Positions 1 to 8,411 of a stretch of DNA of 62,623 nt are shown here, piece after piece (the first letter of the stretch is position 1; each line of letters begins with the position of its first letter). A program made the translations under genes and the position numbers. The stretch covers positions 1-62,623 of the forward strand of contig JAAXZN010000008.1 in assembly GCA_012719855.1 (NCBI GenBank). Reading direction: 5' to 3'. Below the pieces are notes generated by a model, which worked only from the letters and a program-made list of their open reading frames with translations, was not told the origin of the DNA and made no database searches. This DNA is from Serratia liquefaciens. GTDB lineage: Bacteria > Pseudomonadota > Gammaproteobacteria > Enterobacterales > Enterobacteriaceae.

Positions 1-84
1 GAAGGGTTGGATGTTGTGTTGTTCGACCGGATGATACTGGCTTACTACGACAGAGCTAAGCACAGTATTATCCGTATCGATTAG
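1..84 (+). CDS. possible 3' end of an unidentified protein (partial)
   Basis: Frame 1 from the window edge is open for 27 codons and ends in TAG at 82-84. The residues (E-G-L-D-V-V-L-F-D-R-M-I-L-A-Y-Y-D...) look like ordinary protein, but the run is too short to name a family. It would converge on entF, which ends at 169. It could be chance; no start is inside the window. The remaining bases to 168 show no gene and no clear terminator hairpin. Confidence 0.3.
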   Translation, partial: EGLDVVLFDRMILAYYDRAKHSIIRID

Positions 85-168
85 ACGAAAGTGTTACCTA
101 TGTGGCCGGTCAGATCTGTAACCCATGTAGCGGTTGTACCTGTATTCGCCCCCTACCGTCACTGGGTA

Positions 169-3100
169 TTATAAAGCGCGAAGTATGCGGTTCAACAAGG
201 GTCCTAATACCTTGAACGACGTTGGTGAAACGATATCCACGTGCGCGCAATCCAGTTCATGAACCTGTAGCGCATCCACATACTGCGACCAGGTCTGCTG
301 AACATCCATCCCTTCCTGCAACGTCTGACGCGCGACAAACAGCGTCGCCTGCCCTTTGAAGTTTGCCGTGTGGGTGGCGGAAAGCAGACGAACCGAATCG
401 GCATAGTTGGCTTCGATATTATCGAACATCGCCACGCGGGTTTCGCCCAACGCCGGATCCAGCGCATCCTCAGACACCGCCAGGAACTGCTGACGTTCGC
501 GCTGAACCTCTTTCAACACGTTATCATCCAGCATGACGTCCCAGTTTTGCGTTTCCGGCGGATAGGTATCCAGCAACCCAAGGAAAGCCACTTCTTCGCC
601 CCGCGCCTGTAGTCGCGCGGCGATGCCCTGCGCCAGCGTGCCTCCCAGCGAGTAGCCGATAAAGTGGTATGGGCCCTTAGGCTGCACCTGCAATACCGTC
701 TCCAGATGCGCGTCGCACACCTGATCCATATTCTCGCTGAGCGCCAGCGGGCCATCCGGCCGTGGCGACTGAATACCTACCAGCGACCAATGCTGATCGA
801 TGTAACGCGGCAGCACGCTGAACTGCCAGGAGAAGCCGGAAGCCGGATGCAGGCAGAATAGCGTTGGCCCTTCGGTGGTGCGCAGCGGCAGAACGCTGTC
901 AAAACCGATTTTGTCAGCTTCTTCCTGAGTGCGTTCCTCGGCCAACAGCTGCGCCAGCTGTTCCACGCGGGAAGCCACCATCACCTGCCCTACCGACACC
1001 GCCTTGCCCAGCTCACGCCGCAGCTCCGCCGCCAAACGCATCGCCAGCAACGAGTGCCCGCCGAGGGCAAAGAAGTCATCGTCGGCAAACACGGTTTCGC
1101 GTTGCAGCAGACGAGCGAACACGGCCGCGATCGCCGTTTCCAGCCCCGCTTGCGGTTCACGTCCTGCGGCGCGGGTTGCGCCTTGCGGCTGCGGCAACGC
1201 TTTACGATCCAGCTTGCCATTGGCGCTCAGCGGCAGCGCCTCCATCTCCACCAGTGCCACCGGCACCATATGCGGCGGTAGGCGATCGGCCAATGCAGCA
1301 CGCAGGACGTCCAGATCAAGGCGGACACCGGGCTGGGCCACCAGATAACCCACCAGTTGACGGGCATCGCCACCGCCAGGATCGGTTGGCGTATTTTCCA
1401 GCACCAGCGCATGAGTCACCGCCTGTTTGATGCCTGGCAGCGACAGCAAGGCATGATCGATTTCACTCAATTCAATGCGTTGCCCACGAATTTTTAACTG
1501 ATCGTCGCTGCGGCCAAGGTATTCCACCTCGCCTCCCGGCAGCCAACGGGCAACGTCACCCGTGCGATACATCCGCCCGCCATCGCCCTCAGGATCGGCA
1601 ACAAAGCGGCTGGCGGTCAGTTCAGGTCGCCCCAGATAACCCTGCGCCAGTTGGACGCCGGTAAGATACAAATCACCGGCCACGCCTGGCGGTACTGGCC
1701 GCAGACGCGCATCGAGGATGCGCAAACCGGTATTCCAAACCGGCAAACCGATAGGCACGTTGGCGCCAGTAACGGCAGCCAAGGCTTCGCCCCAGGCCGG
1801 ATGCCAGCTGACGTCCACCGCCGCTTCGGTCGGCCCGTAGAGGTTATGCAGCGGTACCGCAGTGCGGCTTTGCCACAGTCGGCACAACTCCGCCGGTAAG
1901 GCTTCGCCGCTGCAAAATACCTGGCGTAACGGCGCGCAGCACGCTACCGCCTGAGGGCTGTCCAGCGCGCTGACAAAGGCCGCCAGCATCGAAGGAACAA
2001 AGTGCATGGTGGTGACGCGGTGTTGATCAACCAGCTGCAGCAGCTGTTCCGGATCGCGGTGCGCTTCAGGCGGGGCCATCACCAACCGGGCACCCACCAT
2101 CAGCGGCCAGAAAAATTCCCATACCGAAACGTCAAAGCTGCAAGGCGTTTTCTGCAGTACCACATCGCCCGCCGCCATCGGATACTGATGCTGCATCCAC
2201 AGTAAACGGTTGACGATCGCCTGATGCCCCACCAACACGCCTTTCGGTCGCCCGGTCGAACCGGAGGTAAAGATAATGTAGGCCGGGTGATGCGGCGTAG
2301 GCCCGTTGAGCGTGACGTTGGCTGCGCTGTCTTTCGGCAACGGCGCGTCATACAGCAAGATCTCGCCCTTGCCGGCAAAGCGTGCCTGCTGGGTCGGTTC
2401 GGTGATAATCAGGCGCGGCGCAGCGTCTTCCAGCATCATGCCAAGGCGCTCGTCAGGATAACCGGTGTCCAGCGGCAAATAGGCCGCCCCGGCTTCGACA
2501 ATGGCCATTAACGCCAGCGACAAAAAGACCGAGCGCGGCAAGGCGACGGCGACGATATCACCGGGCTGTACGCCCTGCTCCGTCAACTGACGCGCCAGCG
2601 CGGCAACCTGTTCACGGGTTTCGCGATAGGTAAATTGGTATTGCGCATCGGCCAGCGCCGGGGCATCAGGCGTTTTCTGCGCCTGTTCAGCCAGCAGGCC
2701 GGAAAGGGTTTGCGCCGGCACCGGATGTGCCGTGTCGTTAACACGGGCCAACAGCTGGCAGTCTTGCTCGGTGAGTAAATCGGCGTCGCCGATCGGCATC
2801 TGTGGCTGTGCGGCAAACTGACACAGCAGCAGGGGCAGACGTTGCAGATGCGCCGCCAGCTCATCACGCTGATAACGCTCGGCATTGGCCAGCAGATCGA
2901 CCTTCAGCGTACCGGCTTCATCGAGGTACAGTGCGATCTCCAGATCGCGCACCGGGCCGGAGGCCAGCTCATGGGTGACGCCTTCGATACCGCCGAAGTC
3001 CAACTGGAAATCGAACATCTTGAAGTTGAATACGGTGCCGTACAGCGGCTGGGCATCGCCAATCCGCCCCAAATCGCGCTGTACCTGTTCCGCCTCGTAG

Positions 3101-4146
3101 CGCTGATGGCGGCGAACGATTTTCAACTCGCGGCCGATATTGCCGGCGACCTCGCTCAGCGTCGCCTGAGGATCGAGGTGCATTTCGATCGGCAAGACGT
3201 TAATCACCGGTCCGTTGGCGCACAGGGCGGCCGAACCGGTACGGCGCATAAAGATAAAACCGGCGCTGAAGCTGGCATGCCCGCTCAGGCGAGAAACCCA
3301 AAGCGCCACCAGCGCCAGCGCCATATCCGCGACGCTGAACTGCTGCTGACCGGCGTTCACCAGCTGAGTGAAGTCTTGGCGATCGCACAGCTGCGATAAA
3401 CGGTGAATTCGGGTGGTTGGCGTCTGCCCGGCCAGCGGCTGCGGGCAAAGGGTGGCCGGCGTCGGCAACTGCTGCGCCTTATTCAACCAGAAGGCGGCAT
3501 CGCGCTGGCAAGTGGGCGACTGCGCGTAGCGTTGATATTCCTCGACCACTTCGCTGAATGCGCTGAAGGGCGTCGGATCCGGCCGTTCATTGTGCAACGT
3601 CCGGGTGTAAATATGGGCAATTCTGCGAGCAATGGCGGTGAAACTGAAGCCATCCACCAGGATATGGTGATAACGCTGATACCAAAACCAGCGCTGCTCC
3701 GACAGGCGGATCAGCATATGACGATACAACGCATTGCCGCTGCCAATGCGCAAGTCACCGGACATATCCAGTTCCATGAGGGCACGCGCCGCCGCAGCGG
3801 CATCCGGAGACTCGCTGAGATCGATCAGTTCCACCGGCAGGACTGCCAGCGCGGGATCATGCCACTGCATCGGCACGCCATCACGCTCTTCAAAGCGGAA
3901 TTGCAGGGTGTCCACTTCGGACAGCCCCTGCTCAATCGCCCGCAGCAGGCACGCCTGATCCAACGGGCCGTTCAACTCAATATAGTGGGAAACCGCATAG
4001 GCGTTGGCATGCGGTGAAATCTGATCGGCAACCCAGATCCCGGGTTGCGCCGCGACCAACGGCAGTTCAGTGGCGAACGGCTGTTCGGTCGGTAATACGG
4101 TGCTGTCTGACAAAGTACTGACTCCTGTTATCGGTATTGGCGTCAT
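169..4146 (-). CDS. entF: enterobactin-type NRPS EntF (C-A-T-TE)
   Basis: Non-ribosomal peptide synthetase that activates L-serine, condenses it with dihydroxybenzoyl units and releases the cyclised siderophore. It has 1325 codons, close to E. coli EntF (1293). Domains read in order: condensation with HHILVDG near residue 165; adenylation with FTSGSTGRPKG and YRTGD; carrier domain with the phosphopantetheine serine in LGGHSLL near residue 1030; C-terminal thioesterase with GYSLGG near residue 1165. The ATG at 4146 overlaps the ybdZ stop as TGATG, so the two are probably translationally coupled; a GTG one codon upstream is possible. Compared with E. coli EntF there are about 25 extra residues before the LPLVAAQPGIW motif. 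The chain of fes, ybdZ and entF reads as one Fur-controlled operon. The other ent genes are not in the window, so the exact product (enterobactin or a serine/amino-acid variant) cannot be fixed here. Confidence 0.93.
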   Translation of the reverse strand: MTPIPITGVSTLSDSTVLPTEQPFATELPLVAAQPGIWVADQISPHANAYAVSHYIELNGPLDQACLLRAIEQGLSEVDTLQFRFEERDGVPMQWHDPALAVLPVELIDLSESPDAAAAARALMELDMSGDLRIGSGNALYRHMLIRLSEQRWFWYQRYHHILVDGFSFTAIARRIAHIYTRTLHNERPDPTPFSAFSEVVEEYQRYAQSPTCQRDAAFWLNKAQQLPTPATLCPQPLAGQTPTTRIHRLSQLCDRQDFTQLVNAGQQQFSVADMALALVALWVSRLSGHASFSAGFIFMRRTGSAALCANGPVINVLPIEMHLDPQATLSEVAGNIGRELKIVRRHQRYEAEQVQRDLGRIGDAQPLYGTVFNFKMFDFQLDFGGIEGVTHELASGPVRDLEIALYLDEAGTLKVDLLANAERYQRDELAAHLQRLPLLLCQFAAQPQMPIGDADLLTEQDCQLLARVNDTAHPVPAQTLSGLLAEQAQKTPDAPALADAQYQFTYRETREQVAALARQLTEQGVQPGDIVAVALPRSVFLSLALMAIVEAGAAYLPLDTGYPDERLGMMLEDAAPRLIITEPTQQARFAGKGEILLYDAPLPKDSAANVTLNGPTPHHPAYIIFTSGSTGRPKGVLVGHQAIVNRLLWMQHQYPMAAGDVVLQKTPCSFDVSVWEFFWPLMVGARLVMAPPEAHRDPEQLLQLVDQHRVTTMHFVPSMLAAFVSALDSPQAVACCAPLRQVFCSGEALPAELCRLWQSRTAVPLHNLYGPTEAAVDVSWHPAWGEALAAVTGANVPIGLPVWNTGLRILDARLRPVPPGVAGDLYLTGVQLAQGYLGRPELTASRFVADPEGDGGRMYRTGDVARWLPGGEVEYLGRSDDQLKIRGQRIELSEIDHALLSLPGIKQAVTHALVLENTPTDPGGGDARQLVGYLVAQPGVRLDLDVLRAALADRLPPHMVPVALVEMEALPLSANGKLDRKALPQPQGATRAAGREPQAGLETAIAAVFARLLQRETVFADDDFFALGGHSLLAMRLAAELRRELGKAVSVGQVMVASRVEQLAQLLAEERTQEEADKIGFDSVLPLRTTEGPTLFCLHPASGFSWQFSVLPRYIDQHWSLVGIQSPRPDGPLALSENMDQVCDAHLETVLQVQPKGPYHFIGYSLGGTLAQGIAARLQARGEEVAFLGLLDTYPPETQNWDVMLDDNVLKEVQRERQQFLAVSEDALDPALGETRVAMFDNIEANYADSVRLLSATHTANFKGQATLFVARQTLQEGMDVQQTWSQYVDALQVHELDCAHVDIVSPTSFKVLGPLLNRILRAL

Positions 4147-4352
4147 CACGCCTTACGCAGCGAAGCGGGCCGCATATCCTGCCAATGCTGTTCCAGCCAA
4201 ATCACGCACAGCGCCCGTGCCGCCGGGCCAAACACCGGCGTCCACCCCGCCGGCACTGCGCTGAAGTCCGGCCACAGGCTGTATTGCAGTTCATCATTCT
4301 GCACAATCAGGCAGCTTTGTTGCTCGTCATCGAACGGGTTCAGAGTTTCCAT
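4146..4352 (-). CDS. ybdZ: MbtH-like NRPS accessory protein YbdZ
   Basis: Small (68 aa) MbtH-family protein that binds and stabilises NRPS adenylation domains, here presumably that of EntF. Family marks are visible: NPFDDE near the N-terminus, SLWP around residue 26, PAGW around residue 34, and the WLEQHW segment near residue 54. It starts inside the last codons of fes (26-base overlap) and its TGA shares a base with the entF ATG, so the three genes form a tightly packed operon. The order fes-ybdZ-entF is the same as in E. coli. Confidence 0.93.
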   Translation of the reverse strand: METLNPFDDEQQSCLIVQNDELQYSLWPDFSAVPAGWTPVFGPAARALCVIWLEQHWQDMRPASLRKA

Positions 4353-5697
4353 CGCGGACTCCTTGGGCAGTGAAGGTTAGCTTGATCGAGGGAGAAAAAG
4401 ATTGATCCGCCCACAGTGCCTGCAGACCGTCTATCAGGCCGCCACGCCAGCACAAATGATCGTGCCCCCCGGCTACCACCCGGTATTGCACCCGGTGACC
4501 GGCATCACGCAGCAAGTCTGCCATCCGATCGTTGACCCGACGCGCCACTTTTTCATGCACGCCGGCTTCCATAAACACCTTCAGCTTGCCTTTGCCAACG
4601 CCCTGCTCAACCTGATGCAGTAACCAACCGGCGTCGGTCGGGATTTCCGCCAGCTGATACATGTCGCGACGTGGCCACCAGAAAGAGCTGGACTGGCAGA
4701 TAACCCCGCCAAAGCTCTGTGGCCAGTGCAGCCCGGCATACAACGATGACAAGCCGCCAAAACTTTGGCCGCACACCAGAGTACGGGCAGGATCGCGATG
4801 GTACGGCGCCCATTCGGCGACCTGCGGCAGCAATTCTTCCTGCACAGCCAGCCAGAAATCTTCATTGCAGGCCAGCTCCTGGGAACGGTGTTTGAGATCG
4901 ATAATGTCAATCAGCAGATAAACCGCTTCCGGCAGCTTGCCCTCGCGGGTCAACTGCATCAGCGGATCCCAGACCGGCATGTTGCTCGCCCAGAACTGAC
5001 CATCCAGCAATATCGCCAGCGGACGTTGTGTTGGATCGCCTTCGCCGGTGGTATAAACCCAGACGTCACGGGTATTGCCCAGCCGCTCGCTGTGCCAACG
5101 GTGGCGCTGTAAACGCGCGGGTGGCGCTGGGGTACAGCGACCGCTGGCGACCGCATAGCGATCGAAATCCTGCCAGGCCGGTTGCGGCAGCGCTTCCGGC
5201 ATATGCAGCCCCGACAACACGTGGCCGCCGACACCGGCCCAGGAACGATGGGGATTCAGCAGATCCTGGGTCGCACCGGCAAACACCTGATGCCACCAAT
5301 GACGGACCGAATGCATATTGGCGTGCGTATCCTCATCGTTTTGGATCAGTGGACGGTCGTCCATACAAGGAATAAAGCAGTAGCTGCCGCGCCAATCGGC
5401 GCTCAGTTCGGTTTGCCAGTACCAGACGTCGGTCCCTTCCAGGCGTTGCAGGCTCTGCGGCGGCGACGACTGATGGTGGTCGGTCAGGCAATTGATGTGG
5501 ATCCAGACCCGCTGATAGGCTGAAGTGAGTTCACATCCCTGAGGGTCACGCCATAAAAAGGTGACCTTCCCGCGTCCATCCCCTTGCAGCTCCACCAGCG
5601 GCGTGCCGCGTTTGGCGATATTCAGCCACCATCCATGGCGCCCGGCGTGCTTGCTTGATAATAATCTGCTGCTTTCTGACTCGGATTTTGTTTTCAA
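4327..5697 (-). CDS. fes: enterochelin esterase Fes
   Basis: Cytoplasmic esterase that hydrolyses the trilactone of imported ferric enterobactin so that iron can be released. The 456-aa protein has an N-terminal enterochelin-esterase domain (WRDP, residues ~50-100) and a C-terminal alpha/beta-hydrolase domain with the nucleophile elbow GQSFGG (serine about residue 312) and a late GGHDHLCWRGG carrying the catalytic histidine. Somewhat longer than E. coli Fes (about 400 aa), mainly at the N-terminus; a slightly later start is possible. It is the first gene of the fes-ybdZ-entF operon and is divergent from fepA across a 320-bp region with a Fur box. Confidence 0.92.
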   Translation of the reverse strand: MKTKSESESSRLLSSKHAGRHGWWLNIAKRGTPLVELQGDGRGKVTFLWRDPQGCELTSAYQRVWIHINCLTDHHQSSPPQSLQRLEGTDVWYWQTELSADWRGSYCFIPCMDDRPLIQNDEDTHANMHSVRHWWHQVFAGATQDLLNPHRSWAGVGGHVLSGLHMPEALPQPAWQDFDRYAVASGRCTPAPPARLQRHRWHSERLGNTRDVWVYTTGEGDPTQRPLAILLDGQFWASNMPVWDPLMQLTREGKLPEAVYLLIDIIDLKHRSQELACNEDFWLAVQEELLPQVAEWAPYHRDPARTLVCGQSFGGLSSLYAGLHWPQSFGGVICQSSSFWWPRRDMYQLAEIPTDAGWLLHQVEQGVGKGKLKVFMEAGVHEKVARRVNDRMADLLRDAGHRVQYRVVAGGHDHLCWRGGLIDGLQALWADQSFSPSIKLTFTAQGVRDGNSEPVR

Positions 5698-5785
5698 AAC
5701 GCCTATTCACTATTTAGCTGGCAGCTTCAGGAAAGCCGGTAGATTCACGGCGCGAGGCGCTGCCCAAGAAAACGGTAAGTCGAAT

Positions 5786-5804
5786 ACTATTGATAATTAT
5801 TTGC
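5786..5804. promoter_or_regulatory. Fur box
   Basis: ACTATTGATAATTATTTGC matches the 19-base Fur consensus (GATAATGATAATCATTATC) at 13 of 19 positions by hand alignment, including the uninterrupted core TGATAAT. It lies between fes and fepA, where Fur is known to act in enterobacteria. Confidence 0.7.
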
Positions 5805-5965
5805 GTTTGCAATAGTGTGTGTAGGCTCGTAAACAGGGCAGGTATTCTTCAACAGGGACGGATACCGAATTTTAGCGCTGAATCCAATGTCGTGGCCACT
5901 GCGTCTTGGCCGATTGGGTTTCTCTTTCCGAAAACAAAAAACTACAACCGCCCTTCTCACACCTG

Positions 5966-6015
5966 GAGAGCTACCGCTTCGGTGCCCCGAGAAAGGCAGC
6001 AAGGTAGGAACTCTC
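5966..6015 (+). promoter_or_regulatory. structured fepA leader covering the ribosome-binding site
   Basis: GAGAG+CTACC (5966-5975) can pair with GGTAG (6003-6007) and CTCTC (6011-6015), leaving GAA as an internal bulge. TGCC/GGCA can form an inner hairpin. The Shine-Dalgarno AGGAA (6006-6010), just upstream of the ATG at 6018, lies in this stem and bulge, so folding would reduce fepA translation. The structure was read by eye only. Confidence 0.45.
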
Positions 6016-6017
6016 AG

Positions 6018-8297
6018 ATGAACAGCAAACTATCACGTTATTCCTTAGCCACACTCATCGGGTTAGGGTTAGGCGCGTCCGCTTTTGCCCACGCCGCACA
6101 GCAAACTGACAGCACCACAGAAACAGACAACGTCGCCACAAGCAAAAAAGAAGCCACCGAGGACACCATTGTCGTCACCGCCGCCAAGCAGAACCTGCAG
6201 GCGCCGGGGGTTTCTACCATTACCGCCGACGAAATCAAAAAGCGCCCGCCGGCCCGTGATATCAGCGAGCTGATCCGCACCATGCCCGGCGTTAACCTGA
6301 CCGGTAACTCCACCAGCGGCCAACGCGGCAACAACCGCCAGATCGATATCCGCGGCATGGGCCCGGAAAACACCCTGATCCTGATCGACGGCAAACCGGC
6401 CAGCAGCCGCAACTCGGTGCGTCAGGGCTGGCGCGGTGAGCGTGATACCCGTGGCGATACCGCCTGGGTACCGCCGGAAATGATTGAACGTATCGAAGTG
6501 CTGCGCGGCCCTGCGGCGGCACGTTACGGTAACGGCGCCGCCGGCGGCGTGGTCAACATCATCACCAAGAAGAACACCAAAGAGCTGCACGGCTCGCTGA
6601 ATACCTATTTCGACGTGCCGGAGCACAAGCAGGAAGGCTCGACCAAGCGTACCGACTTCAGCCTGTCCGGCCCGCTGACCGACCAGTTGAGCTTCCGGCT
6701 GTTCGGGGGTTACAGCAAAACTCAGGCCGATGCTTGGGACATTAACGAATCGCATAAGTCCGAGCGTGTAGGGGCCTATGCCAGCAGCATTCCTTCCGGC
6801 CGTGAAGGGGTGGTAGATAAAAATATCGACGCCTTGCTGCACTGGGACTTCGCTCACCTGCAGTCGCTGGAGTTTGAATACTCCTATGGCCGCCAGGGCA
6901 ACCTGTACGCCGGTGACACTCAGAACACCAACACCAATGCGCTGGTCCAGAGCAACTATGGCAAAGAAACCAACCGTATCTATCGCGAGACCTTCGGCCT
7001 TAACCACCGTGGTGCCTGGGATAACGGGGTCAGCACCAACAACTACGTTCAGTTCGAGCGCACCCGCAATACGCGCCTGAACGAAGGGTTGGCCGGCGGT
7101 ACCGAAGGTATCTTCGACGCCAAAAACGAAGGCTTCGGCACCACCAAGCTGGACGATTTCCTGGCGCACAGCGAAGTCAGCGTGCCCTTCGAGCTGGGCG
7201 TGACGCAAACTGCCACCCTGGGTACCGAATGGAACCAGCAACGCATGAAGGACGGTTCATCCACCAGCCAGACGATGATGGGCGGCACCATACCCGGTCA
7301 AGGTAGCGGTACTCGTAGCCCTTACGCATCCGCCCATATCTTCTCGCTGTTCGCCGAAGACAACATGGAGCTGACCGACAGCACCATGCTGACGCCGGGC
7401 TTGCGTTACGATCTGCACTCCGAAGCCGGCAACAACTGGAGCCCGTCGCTGAACCTGTCACAGGAACTCGGCGACAACTTCACCCTGAAAATGGGTATCG
7501 CGCGTGCCTACAAAGCGCCTAACCTGTACCAGACTAACCAGAACTATTTGCTGTACAGCAAAGGTCAGGGTTGTTCGTCCAGCGATGTCAAAAATGGCTG
7601 CTACCTGTTGGGTAACGACGATCTGAAAGCGGAAACCAGCGTCAACAAAGAAGTCGGGCTGGAATTCCATAATGAAGGCTGGCTGGCCGGCGTGACTTAT
7701 TTCCGCAACGATTACCACAATAAAATCGAAGCGGGCAATAGCCGTATCGGTACCAGCAGCACCGGCACAGCGGTTTACCAGTGGGAAAACGTGCCGAAAG
7801 CGGTAGTTCAGGGTCTGGAAGGTACGTTGAACGTGCCGGTCAGCGAGACCGTCTCTTGGAGCAACAACGCCACTTACATGATTGAGAACAAGAACAAGAG
7901 CACCGGCGACTACCTGTCGGTGATCCCTAAGTTCACCATCAACTCGACGCTGAGCTGGCAAGCGACCCAGGACCTGTCGATGCAATCGACACTGACCTGG
8001 TATGGCCGTCAAAAACCGAAGAAGTACAACTACCAGGGTAAACCGGTCAGCGGTACGGAAACCAAGGAAGTCAGCCCTTACGCCGTGGTAGGTGCCAGCG
8101 CGACTTATGATGTGACTAAAAACATCAGCCTGACGGCGGGTATCGACAACCTGTTCGACAAACGTCAGTTCCGCGAAGGTAACTCGCAGAACGTGGGTGA
8201 CCCAACCACCGGTGCCATTAACATTGCCGGCGCAGGCGCCGCCACCTACAACGAACCGGGCCGTACTTACTATATGAGCATCAACACGCATTTCTGA
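6018..8297 (+). CDS. fepA: TonB-dependent ferric enterobactin receptor FepA
   Basis: Outer-membrane gated channel for ferric enterobactin. From the ATG at 6018 the protein has 759 aa (E. coli FepA precursor about 746). It begins with a Sec signal peptide (MNSKLSRYSLATLIGLGLG... ending at AHA|AQ), then a TonB box in the EDTIVVTAA segment (residues ~50-58), a plug domain with MPGVNLTGN and RGMGPENTLILIDGKP, then the beta-barrel, ending in the aromatic C-terminal residue F typical of outer-membrane proteins. The frame stays open upstream to 5790, but that stretch lacks a signal-like start and overlaps the Fur box. AGGAA at 6006-6010 is well placed for the 6018 start. It is divergent from fes and followed by a strong terminator. 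Confidence 0.93.
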   Translation: MNSKLSRYSLATLIGLGLGASAFAHAAQQTDSTTETDNVATSKKEATEDTIVVTAAKQNLQAPGVSTITADEIKKRPPARDISELIRTMPGVNLTGNSTSGQRGNNRQIDIRGMGPENTLILIDGKPASSRNSVRQGWRGERDTRGDTAWVPPEMIERIEVLRGPAAARYGNGAAGGVVNIITKKNTKELHGSLNTYFDVPEHKQEGSTKRTDFSLSGPLTDQLSFRLFGGYSKTQADAWDINESHKSERVGAYASSIPSGREGVVDKNIDALLHWDFAHLQSLEFEYSYGRQGNLYAGDTQNTNTNALVQSNYGKETNRIYRETFGLNHRGAWDNGVSTNNYVQFERTRNTRLNEGLAGGTEGIFDAKNEGFGTTKLDDFLAHSEVSVPFELGVTQTATLGTEWNQQRMKDGSSTSQTMMGGTIPGQGSGTRSPYASAHIFSLFAEDNMELTDSTMLTPGLRYDLHSEAGNNWSPSLNLSQELGDNFTLKMGIARAYKAPNLYQTNQNYLLYSKGQGCSSSDVKNGCYLLGNDDLKAETSVNKEVGLEFHNEGWLAGVTYFRNDYHNKIEAGNSRIGTSSTGTAVYQWENVPKAVVQGLEGTLNVPVSETVSWSNNATYMIENKNKSTGDYLSVIPKFTINSTLSWQATQDLSMQSTLTWYGRQKPKKYNYQGKPVSGTETKEVSPYAVVGASATYDVTKNISLTAGIDNLFDKRQFREGNSQNVGDPTTGAINIAGAGAATYNEPGRTYYMSINTHF

Positions 8298-8314
8298 TGC
8301 CAGACAAACAGGTA

Positions 8315-8336
8315 AGGGTCGAATATTGTCGACCCT
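8315..8336 (+). terminator. hairpin just after fepA
   Basis: AGGGTCGA (8315-8322) and TCGACCCT (8329-8336) form an 8-bp stem with a 6-base loop, followed by ATTTC only. It is a weak terminator or an mRNA 3'-end stabiliser ahead of the strong terminator at 8385. Confidence 0.4.
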
Positions 8337-8384
8337 ATTTCACGCCTGGATGAACCAATCAGATACACGACAATGAACAAACTC

Positions 8385-8411
8385 AGGGGCTGCCATGCAG
8401 CCCCTTTTTTA
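8385..8411 (+). terminator. rho-independent terminator of fepA
   Basis: AGGGGCTGC, loop CAT, GCAGCCCCT, then a run of T. A 9-bp GC-rich stem with the T tract on the plus side fits the end of fepA. It abuts the 3' end of the convergent dppA-like gene. Confidence 0.85.

Larger units (their letters stand above)
5698..6017. promoter_or_regulatory. divergent fes / fepA control region
   Basis: The 320-bp gap between the divergent fes and fepA starts holds the Fur box at 5786-5804 and a fepA leader of nearly 200 bases. The end of that leader can fold over the fepA ribosome-binding site (separate entry). An open frame runs through the leader upstream of fepA, but it does not look like coding sequence. 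Confidence 0.7.

Noticed and set aside
5790..6017. In-frame N-terminal extension of fepA
   Set aside because: It overlaps the Fur box, has no signal-peptide character at its start, and the ATG at 6018 gives a normal signal peptide with a ribosome site.
5966..6020. Resemblance of the fepA leader to a glycine riboswitch (GGAGAG ... AACTCTCAG)
   Set aside because: The conserved core between the stems (GCCGAAGG-type) is not in the right order and no second aptamer is present; kept only as a structured leader.
6069..7241. Long antisense frame within fepA
   Set aside because: Shadow of fepA codon bias; no ribosome site, no recognisable domain.
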